Positions 53,526 to 61,567 of a stretch of 64,000 nucleotides of DNA are shown here, piece by piece. Made by a program: the position numbers and the translations under genes. The first letter of the stretch is position 1, and every line of letters starts with the position of its first letter. The notes beneath the pieces are model-generated. The model was given only the letters and a program-made list of their open reading frames with translations, did no database searches and was not told where the DNA came from. This DNA is from Sandaracinaceae bacterium (GTDB lineage Bacteria; Myxococcota_A; Polyangia; Polyangiales; Houyiibacteriaceae): positions 764,706 to 828,705 of the forward strand of contig JADJJE010000001.1 of NCBI GenBank assembly GCA_016706685.1, given 5' to 3'.

Positions 53526-54671
53526 TCAGTAGCGGCGCGTCTTCGCGATGATCTCGTTCATGATCTCGCGCGTGCCGCCGCCCAGCGGATAGAGCCGCGC
53601 GTCGCGGTACAGCCGCTCCACCGGATACTCGCGCATGTAGCCGTAGCCCCCGTGCAGCTGCACGGCCTGGTCGCACACGTAGGTGCACATGTCCGTGGCC
53701 GTGTTCTTGGCCATGGCCGCGAGCGCCGGGTCCCCATCGCCCTTCAGGAAGCGCTGCACGGCCTCGTTGGTGAGCGCGCGCGCCGCCGCGAGGCGCGTCT
53801 CCATCTCGGCCAGCTTGTGGCGGGTGACCTGGAAGCCGTTGAGCGTCTTGCCGAAGGCCTGCCGCTCGCGCGAGTACGCGATGGTCTCGCGCAGCGCGAG
53901 CTCCGCGATGGCCACGCACTGCCCCGCCAGCAGCAGGCGCTCGCTCACGAAGTTCATCATGATCATGAGGAACCCGGCGTTCTCCGCGCCGATCAGGTTC
54001 TCCTTCGGCACGCGGCAGTCCTCGAAGGCGAGCTCGGCGGTGTCGCTGGCCCACCAGCCCATCTTGTCGAGCTTGCGCGTGACGCTGAAGCCCGGGGTCT
54101 TGGTGTCGATGATCAGCAGCGAGATGCCGCCGTGGCCCTCACCGCCCGTGCGGACCGCCGTGGTGATGAAGTCGGCGCGCGTGCCGCTGGTGATGAAGGT
54201 CTTGCTGCCGTTCACCACGTAGTGGTCCCCGTCGAGCACCGCGCGCGTGCGCACCGCGGCCACGTCGCTGCCGCCGCCAGCCTCGGTGATGCCGAGGGCC
54301 GACACCAGCTCGCCGCGCAGCACGGGCCGCACGTAGCGCTCCTTCTGGGCTTTGGTCCCGAACTTCACGATGGGTGGGAGCGCGATGCCGTGGCTGCCGA
54401 GCCCCACGCAGGTGCCCACCGACTTGCCGGCAAGCACGATCTCCTCGGCCGCGACGAGCACGTGGCTCAGGTCACCGCCCTGCCCGCCCCACTCTTCCGG
54501 ATAGCCGATGCCCAGCAGCCCGGCCTCGGCCATGGTGCCGTAGAGCGCGCGCGGGAAGATGCCGGCCTCCTCCCAGGCGAGTGCGCTGGGCAGCACCTCG
54601 GCGGCAGCGAACTTCCGCGCCTGGGCGCGCAGGGTCTTGTGCTCTTCGGTCTCGAACAGATACGTGGACAT
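53526..54671 (-). CDS. Acyl-CoA dehydrogenase (long-chain/isovaleryl type)
   Basis: A 381-aa flavoprotein that introduces the alpha-beta double bond into acyl-CoA. The three family regions are visible: G-I-T-E-A-G-G-G-S-D (near 130), F-I-T-S-G-T-R-A-D-F (near 160) and the C-terminal Q-L-H-G-G-Y-G-Y-M-R-E-Y-P with G-G-G-T-R-E-I-M. The C-terminal Glu of short/medium-chain enzymes (Y-E-G-T) is replaced by G-G-G-T. The likely base is the Glu in N-F-V-S-E-R-L-L near 243, as in long-chain and isovaleryl-CoA dehydrogenases. No electron-transfer flavoprotein genes are adjacent. Confidence 0.93.
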   Translation of the reverse strand: MSTYLFETEEHKTLRAQARKFAAAEVLPSALAWEEAGIFPRALYGTMAEAGLLGIGYPEEWGGQGGDLSHVLVAAEEIVLAGKSVGTCVGLGSHGIALPPIVKFGTKAQKERYVRPVLRGELVSALGITEAGGGSDVAAVRTRAVLDGDHYVVNGSKTFITSGTRADFITTAVRTGGEGHGGISLLIIDTKTPGFSVTRKLDKMGWWASDTAELAFEDCRVPKENLIGAENAGFLMIMMNFVSERLLLAGQCVAIAELALRETIAYSRERQAFGKTLNGFQVTRHKLAEMETRLAAARALTNEAVQRFLKGDGDPALAAMAKNTATDMCTYVCDQAVQLHGGYGYMREYPVERLYRDARLYPLGGGTREIMNEIIAKTRRY

Positions 54672-54746
54672 CAGGCGGCTCCGAGGGGTGCGGGCAGCTC
54701 GGCCCGCGACATGATTCGGAGCATGATATTTCGTGTGCGAAACAAA

Positions 54747-55220
54747 TCAAGCGGCGCCGCGACCGGCCTGCGTCTTCGCGGCGTACCAAGCCTCCACCCC
54801 GGTGGGGCGCGCGATGCCCGCTTGGTCGAGGGTGGAGAGGCCCCACTCGATGGATTCCCAGAGCGTGCCGTGGGCGGTCTGCGGAGTGGGTGGCTTCTGC
54901 ACCCAGTAGAGCGCGGTGAGCGCGCCGCGTACCACCGCGCTGCGGATCACCGTGGAGTTGCCCAGCGCCCAGCGGCCCACGTAGTCGGCGTGCTTTCCCA
55001 TCCATTCGGCCATGGCCTTGCGGTCTTGGGCGCCCGGCACGCCATCCAGCATGCTCAGGTTGGTGATGGACACGTAGCGCTCGTGGCGCGTGAACACCTC
55101 GGCCTCGTAGCGCGCGAACACCGCGAAGTAGTCGGAGGCCTTCATGCCCTCTCGCACCGTGAAGATGACGAGAGGCCAGAGGCTCAGATCGAGGTCGGCA
55201 CGCGCATGATCAGCACCCAT
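54747..55220 (-). CDS. Conserved hypothetical protein
   Basis: A 157-aa soluble protein from ATG 55220, with GATGAG just upstream. Its pattern (W-P-L-V-I-F-T-V-R-E-G, then F-T-R-H-E-R-Y-V-S-I-T-N-L-S near residue 45 and a long helical half) faintly recalls STAS/SpoIIAA-like folds, but I cannot assign it. It has no signal peptide or membrane helix. It lies on the same strand as the acyl-CoA dehydrogenase and the GMC gene group. Confidence 0.65.
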   Translation of the reverse strand: MGADHARADLDLSLWPLVIFTVREGMKASDYFAVFARYEAEVFTRHERYVSITNLSMLDGVPGAQDRKAMAEWMGKHADYVGRWALGNSTVIRSAVVRGALTALYWVQKPPTPQTAHGTLWESIEWGLSTLDQAGIARPTGVEAWYAAKTQAGRGAA

Positions 55221-55291
55221 GGGCTCATCGAATCACGGGGGTGCATGGCCCGCAATGGGGATACCAGTGAAATTACCTGGCGTCGCGGCCT

Positions 55292-55987
55292 TCAGCGGCG
55301 AGGCGTAACTTCAACTTCGACGTCTGTGTAGCCCAGGCTACGGACCAGCGACTCGACCGTCCGAGCGGCGTTGCGGTCGGCCCGCGTGAGCAGCCCGCTC
55401 TCGAGTGCGGCCGCCTGCAAGGTGCGCTCGGCCTCTTGGCGGGCCCGCGTCTCCAGCGTCTGTGAGCGGCGCGCCAGCACGTCGGTGGTGCGTGTGTGCA
55501 CGTAGGTGCGCTGGTTGTCGAGGCGCGCGGAGAAGACCTCGGACGGCGGCAAGCGCACGCGCACGCGGCCCGTGGTGAGGTCCGCCTCGATGGCGTCGTC
55601 TTCGAGCTGCGAGAGGTCCACCCCCGCCACGATGTCCCCGGCGGCCACCAGCAGGATGGCGTCGTCCGCGCCCACCATGCCGAAGAACACCGACTGGCGG
55701 TCGCGCAGGTCTACCACGCGCTCCACATGGGCCTCGGCGGACTCGAGCCGCGAGAGATCACGCAGCGCAGTGACCACGCTGGGCGTGGGGCGCACGATCT
55801 CGACGCTGCTGGGCTCTGGAACGGTCTCCGCCGGGTTGAGCACGCGATGCGTGCAGAGCGCCGCGCTGGACGCGACGGTGAGCGACGCGGCCACCAGCAC
55901 GAAGCGCAGCCAGGAGGGCGAGCGACGCCCCGACGAGGCCTGCGGCGCCGTCGGGTCCTGGCCTTCGCGCGGGCTCCCGGACGTCAG
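55292..55987 (-). CDS. DUF4230 membrane-anchored protein
   Basis: About 231 residues. One membrane segment (about 22-42: L-R-F-V-L-V-A-A-S-L-T-V-A-S-S-A-A-L) is followed by a DUF4230 domain: L-S-R-L-E-S-A-E-A-H-V-E-R-V-V, then A-A-G-D-I-V-A-G-V-D-L-S, V-R-V-R-L-P-P-S-E-V-F, and E-S-L-V-R-S-L-G-Y-T-D-V-E-V at the end. This matches the family throughout; its function is unknown. No ATG or GTG fits well. A CTG at 55987 overlaps the GMC stop codon (C-TGA) and is my tentative start; one inside the GMC gene is possible. Confidence 0.75.
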   Translation of the reverse strand: MTSGSPREGQDPTAPQASSGRRSPSWLRFVLVAASLTVASSAALCTHRVLNPAETVPEPSSVEIVRPTPSVVTALRDLSRLESAEAHVERVVDLRDRQSVFFGMVGADDAILLVAAGDIVAGVDLSQLEDDAIEADLTTGRVRVRLPPSEVFSARLDNQRTYVHTRTTDVLARRSQTLETRARQEAERTLQAAALESGLLTRADRNAARTVESLVRSLGYTDVEVEVTPRR

Positions 55988-57504
55988 CGGGTCTCCAGGG
56001 CGCGCTCCGCGGCGTTCATGGCCAGGGCCATGATGGTGTGCTGCGGGTTGACGCCCAGGTTGGTGGGGATGGCGCTCGCGTCGCCGATGTAGAGGCCGTC
56101 GTAGCCGTGCACGCGGCCGTTCTCGTCGCACACCGAGGTGCGCGGGTTCTTGCCCATGACCGCGCCACCGAAGAGGTGGCTGAGGATGGCCACGTAGGCG
56201 CGCGGGTCGAGCGGGGCGCTGTCCATGACGTGCAGCTGGTCTGGGGTGAGCGAGTACGGGAGGCCCTGGATGCCCGGGATGATCTCCTTGGCGCCCGCCT
56301 CGAAGTGCATGCGCGCGACGGTCTTCATGCCCTCGCGGAAGCGCTCCATGTCGGCCCGGTTGAGGCCGTAGCGGATCATGGGCTTGCTGCTGAGCCCGAA
56401 CGCCGTGGGCCGCACGGTGCCCACCGACTCGGCGCGGCAGGCGTGCACCCACATGGCCAGGTGCCGGTACTTACCGAGGCGCTGCATGAGCTGCGTGCCG
56501 CCACCGGAGAGGCGGCTGGCCACGAGCTCGAGCGGGATGGCCAGCGTCTCGAGCTTCATGCCCGGGTCGCTGCGGAACTTGGTGGAGGCCCAGCCCTGCG
56601 TGGCGCCCACGTTCATGTCCACGGCCTCGTCGTACACGCCGAAGATGCCGGTGCCCGGGTGCGCGCGGAAGAAGTTGCCCAGCTGCCGGCTCTTGATGCC
56701 CGAGCGCATGAGCAGCACCGGGCTGTGCGTGACCGACGCCGCCACGAAGACACCGCGGCGCGCGCGCACGGTGAAGCGCGCGCCCGCCTTCTTGGTGGTG
56801 GGGTGCTGGAAGTGGCCCGTGACGCCGATGGCGCGCTTGCCGTCCAGCAGGATCTTGTCGGCTGGGGCACAGGAGAGCACGAGCCCCTTCTTGGCCATGG
56901 TCTCGGGCACGTAGTTCAGGTTGGTGCTCTGCTTGCGCAGGTTCTTGCAGCCCTGCAGGCACTGGCCCGAGCCCTCGCAGCCCTTCACGTAGCGGCGCAT
57001 GACGTGGCCGCCCAGGTTGGCGCGCTGGTCACCCAGCACGGCCAGCTGGTTGCTGCGGCCCATGGCGCGCTCGGGCACCTCTTCCACGCACAGGTCGCGC
57101 TCGATGACGTCCTGGTACTTCCACATGCGCTCGGCGTAGGCATCGCCGCCCACGCCGTGCTCGTCGCGCCACTGGCGGAAGATGTCCCCGGGGGTGCGCA
57201 CGCAGATGGCGGAGTTCACCACGGTGGTGCCGCCCACCAAGCGGGCCTGCACGATGGGCCAGAGCGCCTGGCCCATGGCCATGGAGTTGCCCCAGTCGTC
57301 CATCATGTCGCGCATCGCGCCGTAGGCCGTCTCGGGGTAGTCGTTGGGGTCGCGCCAGGGGCCCGCCTCCACGATGGCCACCGAGGCGCCGCCACGCGCG
57401 AGCGCCACGGCCGCCGCTGCGCCACCGGCGCCGCTGCCCACCACCACGAAGTCCACGTCGCGCAGGACGTCTTGTCCGATGTCTCGGAATGCAATGTGAG
57501 TCAC
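55984..57504 (-). CDS. GMC-family FAD oxidoreductase with Cys cluster
   Basis: A 506-aa flavoprotein. The start GTG 57504 overlaps the stop of the upstream gene (GTGA). The FAD loop V-V-V-G-S-G-A-G-G-A-A-A-A is at about 20-33. Residues near 180 have C-E-G-S-G-Q-C-L-Q-G-C-K, a Cys pattern found in long-chain alcohol oxidases and cholesterol-oxidase-like enzymes and possibly metal-binding. The C-terminal domain has S-H-L-F-G-G-A-V-M-G and I-G-D-A-S-A-I-P-T-N-L-G-V-N-P-Q-H, with the catalytic His near 490. The likely substrate is a long-chain or sterol alcohol. A DUF4230 gene follows and a small partner protein precedes it. Confidence 0.9.
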   Translation of the reverse strand: MTHIAFRDIGQDVLRDVDFVVVGSGAGGAAAAVALARGGASVAIVEAGPWRDPNDYPETAYGAMRDMMDDWGNSMAMGQALWPIVQARLVGGTTVVNSAICVRTPGDIFRQWRDEHGVGGDAYAERMWKYQDVIERDLCVEEVPERAMGRSNQLAVLGDQRANLGGHVMRRYVKGCEGSGQCLQGCKNLRKQSTNLNYVPETMAKKGLVLSCAPADKILLDGKRAIGVTGHFQHPTTKKAGARFTVRARRGVFVAASVTHSPVLLMRSGIKSRQLGNFFRAHPGTGIFGVYDEAVDMNVGATQGWASTKFRSDPGMKLETLAIPLELVASRLSGGGTQLMQRLGKYRHLAMWVHACRAESVGTVRPTAFGLSSKPMIRYGLNRADMERFREGMKTVARMHFEAGAKEIIPGIQGLPYSLTPDQLHVMDSAPLDPRAYVAILSHLFGGAVMGKNPRTSVCDENGRVHGYDGLYIGDASAIPTNLGVNPQHTIMALAMNAAERALETR

Positions 57505-57893
57505 TCGGATCTCCAGGTGCCGGGGTCGCCCTCGTACGCGTCCATGTTCATCTTGCGGCGCACGCGCTCGTCTTTGCCCCAGCACATGCCGGCCACCATC
57601 TTCACCAGGAAGATGCTCTGACGCAGCGGGTAGTTGGAGGTGGACGTGATCTTCTGCGCGTGCTGCTCACGCAGCTCGGGGCTGAGCAGCACGGCCGGCA
57701 GGGCCTTGCCCACGGTCAGCAGCGGGGTGAGCTGGTAGAGCGCCGAGCCAGCCACGAGGCCGGTGTACATCAGCGCGGGCGCCTCGGCCTTGAACTGGTC
57801 GAGGTAAGCGTCGAGACCCGTGTCCTCGATCCCGGGGAGATCCCCCGAGGCCGGATACAGATCCTGCATGGTCTTGCGTATGAGCCACTTCAC
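57501..57893 (-). CDS. Small partner protein of the GMC oxidoreductase
   Basis: A 130-aa protein whose stop overlaps the GMC start, so the two are translated together. It is mostly helical and lacks a signal peptide, with a hydrophobic middle (A-L-M-Y-T-G-L-V-A-G-S-A-L-Y-Q-L-T-P-L-L). Small helical subunits are common partners of GMC enzymes (for example gluconate dehydrogenase subunit 3), but I cannot place this sequence in that family. It is divergent from the DISARM island. Confidence 0.65.
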   Translation of the reverse strand: MKWLIRKTMQDLYPASGDLPGIEDTGLDAYLDQFKAEAPALMYTGLVAGSALYQLTPLLTVGKALPAVLLSPELREQHAQKITSTSNYPLRQSIFLVKMVAGMCWGKDERVRRKMNMDAYEGDPGTWRSE

Positions 57894-58296
57894 GGTGCCG
57901 GCATCCTAGCAGCACGCGTGCAGCGCATTGTTAAAGTTCTGTCTGCGAACGGTCAGCGAGGAGGCGTGGCGTAATGACGCGGCGCTCGGTCGACGCCACC
58001 CCATTGTCTCGCGCGTCCAGCCGAGCATCCGTTCCAGTGCGCTGCAAGCCGCAGCCATTGGGAGGTAGCGATGGGCTACCTTCCCGTCGTGAGCCCCGCG
58101 ACCCTCCACCACCGACACCTCAGCCCATCGTCGACATCCGATCGCGCGGCCAACCGAGTGAGGTTCCCCGCCTCGCTCCCTAGCTCAGGTGCGACCGCGT
58201 TCTGCTGTTGTCGGCACGGTGAGCCTCCGGCATCATCTCGCGGTGTCCATGTGCCGACGATGCTGAGGGGAATGCCGTGACCTCTAGGACTGGTCT
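57894..58296. other. Intergenic boundary before the DISARM island
   Basis: A 403-nt gap between the GMC operon (minus) and drmD (plus). It contains a hairpin GGGAGGTAGC (58060-58069) with GCTACCTTCCC (58075-58085). I see no tRNA, integrase or direct-repeat attachment site. Short open frames here have no family signal. Promoters for both directions must lie here, but no convincing hexamers are visible. Confidence 0.4.
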
Positions 58297-61200
58297 ATGA
58301 CTGCCCTGTTGCTTCCACCCGCACCCGCGCCAGGCGAGATCGTTCGCATCCGCCAGCGCCAGTACCTCGTCGAGGACGTCCAGCCGCCGCCGGAGCCTGG
58401 AGAGGCGACGCTCGTCTCGATGTCGTGCCTTGACGACGACGCGCAGGGCGAGTCGCTCGAGGTGCTCTGGGAGCACGAGATCGACACCGAGGTCGTCCGC
58501 GCATCGTGGGACCGGCTCGGTCGGCGCGACTTCGATTCGCCATCGCGATTCGCCGCCTACCTTCACGCGCTCCGCTGGAACTGCGTCACGGCTACCAACC
58601 CTCGCCTGTTCCAGGCCCCCTGGCGTGCCGGCATCGAGGTGATGGCCTACCAGCTCGAGCCGCTTCGCAAGGCGCTCCGCCTTCCGCGCGTGAACCTCTT
58701 CATCGCCGACGACGTCGGGCTCGGGAAGACTATCGAGGCGGGGCTCGTGCTCCGCGAGATGCTCATGCGCCAGCGCGTTCGCCGCGTAGTCGTTGTGGCC
58801 CCACCTTCGGTCGTGATCCAGTGGAAGGAAGAGCTTGAGCAGCGGTTCGGGCTCACCTTTGTCATCTACGACCGCGACTACGTCGCGCGTTGCCGCCGAG
58901 AGCGCGGCTACGCGGTGAACCCGTGGACCACGCACTCGCGCTTCATCCTCTCCCACGCGCTCCTGCGCGACGAGGAGTACGCGGCGCCGCTTCGAGACCT
59001 GCTCAGCATCGACGAGAACGGCAAGCCGCGCGATGGCGCCGACCCGGGCTCGCTCCTCATCCTGGACGAGGCTCATCACGCCGCGCCCGCGAGCAGCTCG
59101 AAATACGCGATCGACTCGCAGTTCACGCGCGCTGTTCGCCATCTGGCCGAGCGCTTCGAGCACCGCCTCTTCCTCTCCGCGACGCCGCACAACGGCCTCT
59201 CCAACAGCTTCTCGGCGCTGCTCGAGATCCTCGATCCGCAGCGCTTCGTGCGCGGCACTCCCGTCGAGCCGAAGCTCCGCGACGAGGTGATGGTCCGCCG
59301 GCTGAAGGCGGACCTGCGCGAGGTCTCGGAGCCTTTCCCGTTCGCAAGATCGTGAAGGTCGACCTCCCGGGCCTGCCGGCGGACGCGCCCGAGCTCGCGC
59401 TGGCGAAGCTGCTCGACGAGTACTGGGAGGCGCGCGAGGAGCGGCTCGAGGGGCTGCCGCCGAAGCAGCGCGCGGCGCAGGGCCTGGTCCTCGTCAACCT
59501 GCAGAAGCGCCTGTTCTCCTCGATCGAGGCCTTCCACCGCACCCTCAAGGCGCACCGTCGCGCCCTCGAGAAGGCCGCGGCGGAGCCGCACGCGGCACCG
59601 ACCGCCGCCAATTTCGAGCTGCTGCTCGCGCAGCCCGACGCCGAGGACGATCGTTCCGACCTGGCCCGAGGGCGAGGTCGAGACCGAGGAGGAGCAGGCC
59701 GTCGAAGCGGCGACCGCCGCGGGCGGCGGGAAGCCATCGCCCCGGGAGGTCGATCTCGTCACCCGCATGGAGGAGCTGGCCGAGCGCTCGCGGCGTCTGC
59801 CCGACGCTCGAGTGCACTGGCTGGTTGACTGGATCCGTCGCGAGATGTGCCCCCATCTTCCGGCGCTGGGCGCGCAGTCGCTCGGGGCCCCGCCAAGTGG
59901 CTGCCTCGGCGGGTGGTCATCTTCACCGAGTACGCAGACACCAAGCGCTACCTCGAGCAGCAGCTCAAGGCGGCCATCGGCACCACGGACCAGGGCGACG
60001 ATCGACTCGCGACCTTCCACGGCGGCATGCCGGACGAGCTACGTGAGCAGGTGAAGCGTGCCTTCAACACCGACCCGGCGAAGCACCCGCTCCGGATCCT
60101 CATCGCGACCGATGCGGCCCGCGAAGGCGTGAACCTGCAGAACCACTGCGCGGACCTGTTCCACATGGATCTGCCGTGGAACCCGTCGCGCCTCGAGCAG
60201 CGCAACGGCCGCATCGACCGCAAGCTCCAGCGCGCCGCCGAGGTCCGCTGCCACTACTTCGTCTACGCCCAGCGGGAAGCCGACCGCGTCCTCGAGGTGC
60301 TCGCCGAGCGCACCAAGGTCATCCACGAGGAGCTGGGAGCATGCCCCCCGTTCTCGAGGAGCGAATGACACGCCGGCTCGCGCAGGGCATCGGTCCTGGC
60401 GGGCGGAAGGAGCTCGCCGCTGCGCTCCAGAGCAGGACACCGCCGAGCCAAGAAGCCAGGCCGCGACGGAAGAACTCGAGGGGGCACGCGAGCGCAAGGG
60501 CCGCGCTCCAGAAGCAGCTCGACGAGCTGCGCAACATCCTCGACCAGTCGCGTCGTTCGCTCGATCTGAACGAAGGGCAGCTCCACGGCGTGCTGTGCGA
60601 GTCGCTCGGGATGCTCGGAGGCGACCTCCTGAAGCCAGCGTCGGGCCGCACCGATCAGGCTTTCGAGGTCCCGGCGCTCGACCGGCGCGCCGGCGCCGAC
60701 CCCACGTGGGCCGACACGCTCGACACTCTACGGAGCCCACGTCCGCGCGGGATGAAGGTCTGGGAGTGGCGCCGCACCGCGCCGATTCGTCCGGTCGTTT
60801 TCAAGGACCCCGGACACATTGATGAGGACCTCGTTCACCTGCATCTCGAGCATCGCCTGGTGCAGCGCCTGCTCGGTCGCTTCCTCGCCCAGGGCTTCGT
60901 CCTCGACGACCTCGCGCGCGCGTGCGTCGGGCAGACCGACGACGCTGTCCCGCGTGTGCTCTTGCTGGGGAGGCTCTCGCTCTACGGCGACCGCGCGGCG
61001 CGCCTTCATGACGAGGTGGTCTCCGTGGCTGCGCGCTGGGCGGATCCGACGGCACGCAAGGGCGGGCTGAAGCCCTACGCCGAGGACGCGCAGGAGAAGT
61101 CCTGGGACCTCCTGCTGGCCTCGATCTCCAAGGGCGGCGCGCCCACGGTCGCGCCCGAGGTCCAGAAGAACATCCTCACCTCGGCGCCCTCCGACGTGAC

Positions 61201-61564
61201 GGAGCTGCTTCCGCATCTCCACGCACGCTGCGAGCTGGTCGCCGGCAAGGCGATCGCCAAGCTCAACGAGCGCGGGCAGCGCGAGGCCCGCGAGATGGTG
61301 GAGATCCTCGACGGGCAGAAGGGCGCATCAGCGCGAGCTGGCCAAGGTCGAGGATCCGCAGCAGGCCTTCGAGTTCAAGGGCTTCGACGACGAGGAGCGG
61401 CGGCAGCTCCAGGACAACGCGAAGTTCTGGCGGCGGCGCCTCGAGGCCATCCCGCGCGAGACGAGCTCGAGCTCGAGCCGAAGCGCATCCTGCAGAGCTA
61501 CTCGGTGCGCGCAACCCGGTTTGAGCCCGTGGGAATCGCCTACCTCTGGCCGGTAACGGGGTGA
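58297..61564 (+). pseudogene. drmD: DISARM SNF2-like helicase DrmD, frameshifted
   Basis: About 1090 codons of a DISARM class 1 helicase spread over shifting frames. The first frame (58297-59355) has the DrmD N-terminus and the first SNF2 lobe: D-D-V-G-L-G-K-T (motif I), L-I-L-D-E-A-H-H (II) and L-S-A-T-P-H-N-G (III). The second lobe (frame at 59847-60368) has V-V-I-F-T-E-Y, then A-T-D-A-A-R-E-G-V-N-L-Q and Q-R-N-G-R-I-D-R. The C-terminal region follows to 61564. Single-base indels restore similarity near 59341, 59661, 59893, 60337, 60430, 60500, 61321 and 61461, and the coding signal stays strong between them. This may be consensus error rather than a dead gene. In DISARM, DrmD acts with the methylase and DrmABC to block phage DNA. 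Confidence 0.8.
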
Positions 61565-61567
61565 GCC

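Noticed and set aside
57906..58118. 70-aa frame on the minus strand at the island border
   Set aside because: No ribosome-binding site, no motif, and composition unlike neighbouring genes.
57894..58296. Attachment site or integrase remnant at the DISARM border
   Set aside because: I looked for a tRNA end, a direct repeat or recombinase motifs and saw none; the far border is outside the window.
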